The position numbers and the translations under genes are program-made. The notes below the pieces were generated by a model. The model ran no database searches. It was not told the DNA's origin and saw only the letters and a list, made by a program, of their open reading frames with translations. Shown piece after piece: positions 5,814 through 12,192 of a DNA stretch of 12,192 bases. This DNA is from Lysobacteraceae bacterium (GTDB lineage Bacteria; Pseudomonadota; Gammaproteobacteria; DSM-19610). The stretch is taken from the NCBI GenBank assembly GCA_020201295.1, contig JAIVHA010000147.1:1-12192 (forward strand). Direction: 5' to 3'. Every line of letters starts with the position of its first letter. Position 1 is the stretch's first letter.

Positions 5814-6572
5814 ATGAAAACTTTGAGCCTCTTGAAAGCAAGCCCCCTGGCACTGGCTGTATCCCTGGCAAGCGCTTCCGTGTTCGTGCCCACCGCGGCC
5901 AATGCCGAGATGTCCGGCAACATCGGCGTGCATTCCAAGTACCTGCTACGCGGGATCTTCGAAGAGAACGACGGTGCGGCGGTACAGGGCGGCCTGGACT
6001 ACAGCAATGAAGGCGGCTTCTATGCCGGCTGGTGGTTCTCCAGCCTGAGCTACCAGTACGACGCCAGCGGCACCGATCCCTTCAGTGGGCAGGGTGTCGA
6101 AAACAACTTCTACGCCGGTTTCGCCGGTGAGGCCGGTGGTTTCGGCTATGACATCGGCCTGATCCAGTATGTCTACATGAACGTGGACGACTCCGACCTC
6201 ACCGAACTGACCGCCACCCTGAGCATGGGCGGCGCCTATGTGGGCATGCAGTACCTGCTCAACGATGGCTGGTGGGGTAATGCCGGCGATATCTACTGGA
6301 AGGCCGGCTACGCCATGGAGATCCCCAACAGCAAGTTCGGACTCGCCTTCGACCTGGGGTACTACACCTATGACGACGACGACAACAGCGAGCTGGGCGG
6401 CGTAACCACGCAGGATTCCGGTTTCCGTCATTTCAACATCACCCTGTCCCATCCGATCGGCAACACCGGCGCCGACATGTACGCCCAGTACACCGTCGCC
6501 GGCGAAGACCGCAGCGGCACCGAATATGACGACACCATGGTATTCGGCCTGACCTACGGCTTCGACCTTTAA
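5814..6572 (+). CDS. TorF-family putative outer-membrane porin
   Basis: The 252-residue product starts with a Sec signal peptide (MKTLSLLKAS, hydrophobic core, cleavage likely after ANA at residue 31). The mature part begins AEMSGNIGVHSKYLLRGI and is full of alternating polar/aromatic strands with Gly-Tyr-Asp turns, as in an outer-membrane beta-barrel. It ends in LTYGFDL. The pattern fits the TorF-family putative porin group (TIGR02001/Gcw_chp), whose substrates are not established. The ATG at 5814 follows GGAG (5800-5803) at 10 nt; an in-frame TTG at 5808 is a less likely start. The gene lies directly under a perfect sigma-54 promoter and ahead of urtA, suggesting a nitrogen-regulated channel for urea or similar small solutes. 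That role is inference. A strong terminator follows. Confidence 0.85.
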   Translation: MKTLSLLKASPLALAVSLASASVFVPTAANAEMSGNIGVHSKYLLRGIFEENDGAAVQGGLDYSNEGGFYAGWWFSSLSYQYDASGTDPFSGQGVENNFYAGFAGEAGGFGYDIGLIQYVYMNVDDSDLTELTATLSMGGAYVGMQYLLNDGWWGNAGDIYWKAGYAMEIPNSKFGLAFDLGYYTYDDDDNSELGGVTTQDSGFRHFNITLSHPIGNTGADMYAQYTVAGEDRSGTEYDDTMVFGLTYGFDL

Positions 6573-6584
6573 GACCATCCAGAA

Positions 6585-6613
6585 AAAAAGGGGCGTTGAA
6601 TACGCCCCTTTTT
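6585..6613 (+). terminator. Rho-independent terminator after the porin gene
   Basis: AAAAAGGGGCG (6585-6595), loop TTGAATA, CGCCCCTTTTT (6603-6613): an 11-bp perfect stem whose A-run and T-run make it potentially bidirectional. It starts 12 nt after the porin stop. Only 49 bp separate it from urtA and no promoter is evident there, so partial readthrough probably feeds the urt genes at a lower level than the porin. Confidence 0.85.
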
Positions 6614-6662
6614 CATCCTGGGTATCGGCATTCACCGATTTCCCACTCACGAGGAGTCAATC

Positions 6663-7955
6663 ATGATGAAAAAACGGATCCCGGGAAAGCTGCCCTCATT
6701 GCTGGCTGCCTCCGCACTCATTTTCAGCAGCCTTGCGCAGGCCGCGGATGCCATCAAGGTCGGGGTTCTGCATTCCCTGTCCGGCACCATGGCCATCAGT
6801 GAAACCACCCTGAAAGACACCGTGCTCATGCTGGTCGACGAGCAGAACAAGAAGGGAGGCCTGCTCGGCAAAAAGCTGGAGGCTGTCGTGGTCGACCCGG
6901 CCTCCAATTGGCCTTTGTTCGCGGAAAAGGCCCGCGAACTGATCGAGAAGGACAAGGTCGACGTGGTATTCGGGTGCTGGACCTCGGTGTCACGCAAATC
7001 CGTGCTGCCAGTCTTTGAGGAACTGAACGGACTGTTGTTCTATCCCGTCCAGTATGAAGGGGAGGAATCCTCCAGGAACGTGTTCTATACCGGTGCGGCG
7101 CCGAACCAGCAGGCCATCCCCGCGGTGGACTACTTCATGAATGAACTGGGCGTTGAGCGCTGGGTTTTGGCCGGAACCGACTACGTCTACCCGCGCACCA
7201 CCAACAAGATCCTCGAGGCCTACCTGAAATCCAAGGGCGTCAAGGATGAAGACATCATGATCAACTACACGCCCTTCGGACATTCCGACTGGCAGAGCAT
7301 CGTTTCCAGCATCAACAAATTCGGCTCCGCCGGCAAGAAGACCGGGGTCGTATCCACCATCAACGGGGATGCCAACGTGCCTTTTTACAAGGAACTGGGC
7401 AACCAGGGCATTTCCGCGGAAGACATTCCCGTGGTGGCCTTTTCCGTGGGTGAAGAGGAACTTTCCGGCATCGACACCAAGCCCCTGGTGGGCCACCTGG
7501 CCGCCTGGAACTACTTCATGAGTGTCGACAGCCCGGAAAACGATGCCTTCATCTCCCAGTGGCACAAATTCATCGGCGACCAGAAGCGCGTCACCAACGA
7601 TCCCATGGAAGCCCATGTCATCGGCTTCAATATGTGGGTCAAGGCCGTGGAAAAGGCCGGCAGCACCGATGTGGACAAGGTCGAGCAAGCCATGATCGGC
7701 ATGTCCGTGCCGAACATGACCGGGGGAATAGCGGTGATGAACAAGAACCACCACCTGTCCAAGCCCGTGCTGATCGGCGAAATCCAGGATGATGGCCAGT
7801 TCGAGGTGGTCTGGAGCACGGACGGCACGGTACCGGGTGACGCCTGGTCCGATTACCTGCCGGGCAGCAAGGACCTGATCTCCGACTGGACCGCGCCCAT
7901 CCAGTGCGGGAATTACAACACCATCACCAAGAAGTGCTCCGGCCAGAACTACTAA
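6663..7955 (+). CDS. urtA: Urea ABC transporter substrate-binding protein UrtA
   Basis: UrtA is the periplasmic receptor of the high-affinity urea transporter and passes urea to the UrtBC channel. The 430-residue protein starts with a signal peptide (KKR charge, hydrophobic stretch, cleavage after AQA at residue 27). It then has the type-1 periplasmic-binding fold beginning IKVGVLHSLSGTMAISE (31-47). The family block VVFGCWTSVSRKSVLPVFEE is at 101-120 and LLFYPVQYEGEESS at 124-137. A two-Cys C-terminal tail (IQCGNYN...KKCSGQNY) could form a disulfide. GAGGAG (6651-6656) lies 6 nt before the ATG at 6663; a second ATG at 6666 is possible. It follows the porin terminator, and a hairpin separates it from urtB, an arrangement that lets the receptor be made in excess over the membrane parts. 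Confidence 0.97.
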   Translation: MMKKRIPGKLPSLLAASALIFSSLAQAADAIKVGVLHSLSGTMAISETTLKDTVLMLVDEQNKKGGLLGKKLEAVVVDPASNWPLFAEKARELIEKDKVDVVFGCWTSVSRKSVLPVFEELNGLLFYPVQYEGEESSRNVFYTGAAPNQQAIPAVDYFMNELGVERWVLAGTDYVYPRTTNKILEAYLKSKGVKDEDIMINYTPFGHSDWQSIVSSINKFGSAGKKTGVVSTINGDANVPFYKELGNQGISAEDIPVVAFSVGEEELSGIDTKPLVGHLAAWNYFMSVDSPENDAFISQWHKFIGDQKRVTNDPMEAHVIGFNMWVKAVEKAGSTDVDKVEQAMIGMSVPNMTGGIAVMNKNHHLSKPVLIGEIQDDGQFEVVWSTDGTVPGDAWSDYLPGSKDLISDWTAPIQCGNYNTITKKCSGQNY

Positions 7956-7972
7956 GGACCTGAGCAGGGAAG

Positions 7973-7999
7973 GGGTGCCGCCATACCCGGGCGGCACCC
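7973..7999 (+). terminator. Hairpin between urtA and urtB (attenuator or mRNA-stabilising stem)
   Basis: GGGTGCCGCC (7973-7982) and GGCGGCACCC (7990-7999) form a perfect 10-bp GC-rich stem with a 7-nt loop, followed by GTTTCC. The T-run is short, so termination is probably partial. Placed after the binding-protein gene, it may protect the urtA end from exonucleases and lower urtB-E expression. Confidence 0.55.
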
Positions 8000-8078
8000 G
8001 TTTCCTACCCAGACAACAACGCCCAGGGGCGCCAGGGATCTTGCGGCACACCACGGCGTCATCCAGACAAGCACCCTC

Positions 8079-9728
8079 ATGGCCAGATCCAGTGCACAAT
8101 ATTTCATACGGTACCCGGCAGGGGCAGGAACAAACCCCTGGCTGCGCCTGCTAGGCCTGCTGTTGCTTCTTGTGACGGCCTGCAACCCCCTGCAGGCGCA
8201 GGACTTCTCCACCGCCGTCCAGACACTGGACACCAAGAGTTTCTCCGCCAAGGAAGAGGCCATTTCCGCCCTGGTCGAAACCGGCGGCGATCGCACCCTG
8301 ACCGTATTGCAGGCCATGCTGGAGGGAAACCTTCATTCCCGCAACGAGGACGGCCTGGTCGTCATCCTGGATGACCGTGGTGGGGAGCGACGGATATACG
8401 ATGCGGCGCAGGGCAACGATCTGGGCACCGTCGGCGCGCGGGAAACCAGAAAGATCGGCATCAATAATTCCCTGCGCACCGCGCTGCGCGGCGCCATCGC
8501 CCGGCTGAATCTGGGCAGTCCTGATGCCACCGTGCGCCTCGCCGCGGTACAGGCCATGTTCAGCGAACTGGAACCACGCCTGAAGCCCCTGCTGCAGGAG
8601 GCGCTCGCCCGTGAAGAGGATGGCAAGGTGCGCGACCTGCTCACGACGGCCATCGCCATCAGCGACCTTGAAAACGACGACACGGCATTGCAGCTGGAGG
8701 CCATCGAGATCCTTGACGACAGCATCCTTCCCGAGGCCCGTAACCGACTGGCGGTCCTGGCCGAGCAGGCGGACAGCCCCCGGCTGCGCGAAGCCGCGCA
8801 CCAGGCACTGAAAAATATCGAGTTCCGGCTCCAGCTCTACGCGCTGGCGGAAACCATCTTCTTCGGCATGAGCCTGGGCTCCGTGCTGCTGCTGGCCGCC
8901 ATCGGCCTGGCGATCACCTTCGGCGTCATGGGTGTCATCAACATGGCCCATGGCGAACTGATCATGCTCGGCGCCTATACCACCTACCTGGTACAGCTGG
9001 CCATGCCCAACCACCTGGAATGGTCGATGCTGGTCGCGGTTCCCGCCGCCTTCCTGGTCTCCGGCGCCTTTGGTGTCGCCATCGAGCGGAGCGTGATCCG
9101 CTTTCTCTATGGACGGCCGCTGGAGACCCTGCTGGCGACCTTCGGCATCAGCCTGATCCTGCAGCAGCTGGTGCGCAGCGCCATTTCCGCCCAGAACGTC
9201 ACGGTGGCCAATCCGGGCTGGATGAGTGGCTCGCTGGAGATCAACGCAGTCCTTTCCATTACCTACAACCGGCTCTATATCGTAATTTTCGCGCTGCTGG
9301 TGTTCGTGGCCCTGCTGGCCATCCTCAAGAAGACCACGCTGGGCCTGCAGGTGCGCGCGGTGGCGCAGAACCGCCCCATGGCCCGCGCCATGGGCATCCG
9401 CAGCGAGTGGGTCGACGCCATGACCTTCGGGCTTGGTTCCGGCATCGCCGGGGTCGCCGGCGTGGCCCTGAGCCAGATCACCAACGTGGGCCCCAACATG
9501 GGCCAGGCCTACATCATCGATTCCTTCATGGTGGTCGTGTTCGGCGGCGTCGCCAACCTCTGGGGCACACTGGTGGGCGCCTTCACCCTGGGCATCGCCA
9601 ACAAGTTCCTGGAACCCTATTCCGGCGCCGTGCTGGCGAAGATCCTGATACTGGTGTTCATCATCCTGTTCATTCAGAAGCGTCCCCGCGGACTGTTTCC
9701 GCAGAAAGGCCGCATGGCCGAGAATTGA
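8079..9728 (+). CDS. urtB: Urea ABC transporter permease UrtB with long N-terminal periplasmic domain
   Basis: UrtB is one of the two membrane channel subunits of the urea importer (LivH family). The 549-residue protein is longer than a plain LivH permease of about 300 residues. It begins with a signal-like hydrophobic segment (21-34) followed by LVTAC (31-35), which resembles a lipobox. Next is a helical, HEAT-like region of about 215 residues (42-255) rich in Leu/Ala/Glu. From about 256 the permease proper begins, with VMGVINMAHGELIMLGAY (283-300), the typical LivH signature, and at least seven further hydrophobic segments, ending in KRPRGLFPQKGR. The ATG at 8079 has no clear ribosome-binding site. 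It is 123 bp from urtA with a hairpin between, and 3 bp before urtC. N-terminally extended UrtB forms are known in proteobacteria; the role of the extension is not established. Confidence 0.94.
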   Translation: MARSSAQYFIRYPAGAGTNPWLRLLGLLLLLVTACNPLQAQDFSTAVQTLDTKSFSAKEEAISALVETGGDRTLTVLQAMLEGNLHSRNEDGLVVILDDRGGERRIYDAAQGNDLGTVGARETRKIGINNSLRTALRGAIARLNLGSPDATVRLAAVQAMFSELEPRLKPLLQEALAREEDGKVRDLLTTAIAISDLENDDTALQLEAIEILDDSILPEARNRLAVLAEQADSPRLREAAHQALKNIEFRLQLYALAETIFFGMSLGSVLLLAAIGLAITFGVMGVINMAHGELIMLGAYTTYLVQLAMPNHLEWSMLVAVPAAFLVSGAFGVAIERSVIRFLYGRPLETLLATFGISLILQQLVRSAISAQNVTVANPGWMSGSLEINAVLSITYNRLYIVIFALLVFVALLAILKKTTLGLQVRAVAQNRPMARAMGIRSEWVDAMTFGLGSGIAGVAGVALSQITNVGPNMGQAYIIDSFMVVVFGGVANLWGTLVGAFTLGIANKFLEPYSGAVLAKILILVFIILFIQKRPRGLFPQKGRMAEN

Positions 9729-9731
9729 TCC

Positions 9732-10823
9732 ATGTTACTGACCAGATTCATGCACAGTGATCGCGGCGGCAGCATCCTGCTCGGCCTGTTGTTGCTGGCG
9801 GCGATCCTCGTGCCATTGCTCAACCTGGCCGTGCCCGAGTCTTCCCCCCTGCACCTGCCCACCTATACCGTCACCCTGATGGGAAAATACCTGTGCTATG
9901 CCCTGCTGGCCCTGGCGCTGGACCTGGTATGGGGTTACTGCGGCATCCTCAGCCTCGGTCATGGCGCCTTCTTCGCGCTCGGCGGCTATGCCATGGGCAT
10001 GCACCTGATGCGCCAGGTCGGCGACCGCGGCGTGTACGGAAATCCCGAACTGCCTGACTTCATGGTGTTTCTCAACTGGCAGGAACTGCCCTGGTACTGG
10101 TACGGCTTCGACATGTTCTGGTTCGCCGTGCTCATGGTGCTGCTGATACCCGGCTTGCTGGCCTTCGTGTTCGGCTGGTTCGCGTTCCGCTCCAGGGTGA
10201 CCGGCGTGTATCTGTCCATCATGACCCAGGCCCTCACCTTTGCCCTCATGCTGGCCTTCTTCCGCAACGAGATGGGCTTCGGGGGCAACAACGGCTTGAC
10301 GGACTTCAAGGACATCCTCGGTTTCAGCCTGCAGGCGGATAGCACCCGCATCGGACTGTTCCTGGCCTCGGTCATCGCGCTGGCCGGCGGTTACCTCGCC
10401 TGTCGCTTTATCGTGAATTCGAAATTCGGTCGCGTGATCGTAGCCATCCGCGACGCCGAAACACGCACCCGGTTCGTCGGCTACCAGGTGGAACGATACA
10501 AGCTATGGCTGTTCGTGTTCTCCGCCGTCCTCGCGGGCATTGCCGGCGCACTGTATGTACCCCAGGTGGGCATCATCAATCCCGGTGAATTCGCCCCGCT
10601 CAATTCCATAGAGCTGGCGATCTGGGTGGCGGTCGGCGGGCGCGGCACCCTGTATGGGGCCGCCGCCGGCGCACTGCTGGTGAATTATGCCAAGACCTAC
10701 CTGACCGCGGCCATGCCCGAGGTCTGGCTGTTCGCCCTGGGCGCCCTGTTCGTCCTGGTCACCATCCTGCTGCCCAAAGGCATCATCGGCCTGCTGCAAC
10801 GACGCCGGGAGGGTAGCGCATGA
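9732..10823 (+). CDS. urtC: Urea ABC transporter permease UrtC
   Basis: UrtC is the second channel subunit (LivM family) and pairs with UrtB in the inner membrane. The 363-residue protein has a hydrophobic N-terminus, then WGYCGILSLGHGAFFALGGY (67-86), the LivM-type signature. It has about eight to ten membrane segments and a cytoplasmic coupling region around VAIRDAETRTRFVGYQVERYK. A periplasmic loop rich in Trp/Tyr/Pro (about 100-130, PWYWYGFDMFW) lies between early helices. The start at 9732 is 3 bp after the urtB stop, and the stop overlaps the urtD start in ATGA (10820-10823), so urtB, urtC and urtD are translated together. No lesions are visible. Confidence 0.95.
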   Translation: MLLTRFMHSDRGGSILLGLLLLAAILVPLLNLAVPESSPLHLPTYTVTLMGKYLCYALLALALDLVWGYCGILSLGHGAFFALGGYAMGMHLMRQVGDRGVYGNPELPDFMVFLNWQELPWYWYGFDMFWFAVLMVLLIPGLLAFVFGWFAFRSRVTGVYLSIMTQALTFALMLAFFRNEMGFGGNNGLTDFKDILGFSLQADSTRIGLFLASVIALAGGYLACRFIVNSKFGRVIVAIRDAETRTRFVGYQVERYKLWLFVFSAVLAGIAGALYVPQVGIINPGEFAPLNSIELAIWVAVGGRGTLYGAAAGALLVNYAKTYLTAAMPEVWLFALGALFVLVTILLPKGIIGLLQRRREGSA

Positions 10824-11656
10824 AATCGCTCGATCATCTCCGCGAGACCATGCGTCGCGACCGGGTGTTCGATTTCATGATGCCCCGGATTGCGTTCGAT
10901 CCTGATCTGGACACGCGCCATGGCCCCATCCTCTACCTGGAGGATGTCACCGTCAGCTTCGACGGCTTCAAGGCCCTCAATGGGCTTACCCTGTACATCG
11001 ATGACGGTGAGCTGCGCTGCATCATCGGCGCCAACGGCGCCGGCAAGACCACCATGATGGACGTCATCACCGGCAAGACCCGACCCGACTCCGGCTCGGT
11101 GTATTTCGGCCAGAGGATCGATCTGCTGCGCCGCTCGGAGACCGATATCGCCCAGGGCGGCATCGGCCGAAAATTCCAGAAACCCACGGTATTCGAATCC
11201 CACAGCGTCTACGAAAACCTGGAACTGGCCATGGCCTCGAACAAGGATGTATGGCCCACCCTGTTCGCCCGCCTGAGTGGCGCGGAACGTGACCGTATCG
11301 ACGAAGTCCTGCAGACCATCGGACTGGGCGCGGAATCCCGGCGCCCGGCCGGATTGCTGTCGCATGGCCAGAAACAGTGGCTGGAGATCGGCATGTTGTT
11401 GATGCAGAACCCGCGCGTGCTATTGGTGGACGAACCTGTGGCCGGGATGACCGGACAGGAAGCCGAGCGCACGGCGGAACTGCTGACCTCACTCGCCGGC
11501 GAGCATTCCGTGGTGGTGGTGGAGCACGACATGGAATTCGTGCGTTCCATCGCCCGCAAGGTCACCGTGCTGCACGAGGGTAGCGTCCTGGCGGAAGGCA
11601 GCATGACCGAAGTACAGAGCGATACGCGGGTCATCGAAGTGTACCTGGGGGAATAA
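10820..11656 (+). CDS. urtD: Urea ABC transporter ATP-binding protein UrtD
   Basis: UrtD is one of the two cytoplasmic ATPases of the urea importer (LivG type). In the 278 residues I see an N-terminal extension of about 37 residues before the ABC core, Walker A GANGAGKT (70-77), the Q-loop in RKFQKPTVF (Q120), the signature LSHGQ (180-184, in place of the common LSGGQ, usual for this subfamily), Walker B RVLLVDEP (199-206, catalytic E205) and the H-loop VVVVEHD (H236). All ATPase residues are present. The start overlaps urtC by 4 bp, and urtE begins 2 nt after the stop. Confidence 0.97.
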   Translation: MKSLDHLRETMRRDRVFDFMMPRIAFDPDLDTRHGPILYLEDVTVSFDGFKALNGLTLYIDDGELRCIIGANGAGKTTMMDVITGKTRPDSGSVYFGQRIDLLRRSETDIAQGGIGRKFQKPTVFESHSVYENLELAMASNKDVWPTLFARLSGAERDRIDEVLQTIGLGAESRRPAGLLSHGQKQWLEIGMLLMQNPRVLLVDEPVAGMTGQEAERTAELLTSLAGEHSVVVVEHDMEFVRSIARKVTVLHEGSVLAEGSMTEVQSDTRVIEVYLGE

Positions 11657-11658
11657 CG

Positions 11659-12192
11659 ATGCTGCGCATCCAGGGACTCAACCAATTCTATGGTGGCAGT
11701 CACACCCTGTGGGATCTCGACCTGGAGGTGCCGGAGGGCTCCTGCACCTGCCTCATGGGCCGTAATGGCGTGGGCAAGACCACCCTGCTGAAATGCATCA
11801 TGGGCTTGCTGCCCGTTCATTCCGGATCGATGAGTTTCTACGGCCAGGATATCCTGGGCACCCGGGCGGAAGCACGCCCGCGCATGGGTATCGGCTACGT
11901 CCCCCAGGGGCGGGAGATTTTTTCCCAGCTCACGGTAGAGGAAAACCTGCGTATCGGTCTGCTGGCGCGCAGCGATGGCCTGAAGGAGATCCCCGAGCGG
12001 ATCTTTCGCCTGTTCCCGGTCCTGAAGGAGATGCTGCATCGCCGTGGTGGCGACCTCTCCGGTGGCCAGCAGCAACAGCTGGCGATCGGCCGCGCGCTGG
12101 CCATCGACCCCAAGCTGTTGATCCTGGATGAACCCACGGAAGGCATCCAGCCCAATATCGTACGCCAGATCAGCGACATCATCGTTCAATTG
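11659..12192 (+). CDS. urtE: Urea ABC transporter ATP-binding protein UrtE (3' end outside window)
   Basis: UrtE is the partner ATPase of UrtD (LivF type). The frame is open from ATG 11659 to the right edge, giving the first 178 residues; LivF-type proteins run to about 230-240, so roughly 50-60 residues are outside. Walker A GRNGVGKTT is at 34-42, the Q-loop in YVPQGREIF (Q83), the standard signature LSGGQ at 133-137, and Walker B LLILDEP at 153-159 (catalytic E158). The H-loop lies beyond the edge. A GGGGGA run inside the end of urtD (11647-11652) lies 6 nt before the start, and only 2 nt separate the genes. Confidence 0.96.
   Translation, partial: MLRIQGLNQFYGGSHTLWDLDLEVPEGSCTCLMGRNGVGKTTLLKCIMGLLPVHSGSMSFYGQDILGTRAEARPRMGIGYVPQGREIFSQLTVEENLRIGLLARSDGLKEIPERIFRLFPVLKEMLHRRGGDLSGGQQQQLAIGRALAIDPKLLILDEPTEGIQPNIVRQISDIIVQL

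Noticed and set aside
6990..8099. Long minus-strand open frame (369 codons) opposite urtA
   Set aside because: It is fully explained as the reverse reading of urtA codons, with no recognisable domain and no promoter.

Overview
The window is a nitrogen-scavenging locus, all on the + strand, from a high-GC proteobacterium, most likely a gammaproteobacterium. That placement is inferred from the gene set (ureDABCEFG next to urtABCDE), the TorF-type outer-membrane protein, and short palindromic repeats of kinds common in proteobacterial genomes. No species can be named.

Layout: (1) 2-148, the C-terminal end of an unrecognised gene. (2) 149-344, a regulatory region with a near-perfect sigma-54 promoter (288-303) and two NtrC-like sites upstream. 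(3) 345-5479, the urease cluster ureD-ureA-ureB-ureC-ureE-ureF-ureG. Every gene looks intact except ureC. UreC keeps all its active-site residues but has an internal deletion of about 161 bp that also shifts the frame, removing its C-terminal part. (4) 5480-5813, a second regulatory region with a perfect sigma-54 promoter (5690-5705), a perfect IHF consensus (5648-5660) and two weak NtrC-like sites. (5) 5814-6572, a TorF-family putative porin, followed by a strong intrinsic terminator. (6) 6663-12192, urtA-urtB-urtC-urtD-urtE, the urea ABC transporter; urtE runs off the right edge.

How the parts fit (inference from known families): under nitrogen limitation, NtrC with sigma-54 RNA polymerase would switch on both units. 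The porin could pass urea through the outer membrane, UrtA would capture it in the periplasm, UrtBC with UrtD/E would import it using ATP, and urease would hydrolyse it to ammonia and CO2. UreD/E/F/G insert nickel into urease. If the ureC lesion is real, this strain imports urea but cannot make a normal urease from this locus. If it is an assembly error, the locus is a complete pathway.

The urease cluster has been invaded by palindromic repeats of at least three kinds, at ureA/ureB, ureC/ureE, ureF/ureG and just after ureG. I see no RNA genes, CRISPR array, insertion sequence or clearly new enzyme system. The parts most worth a second look are the broken ureC, the paired NtrC/sigma-54/IHF control regions and the nitrogen-regulated porin.
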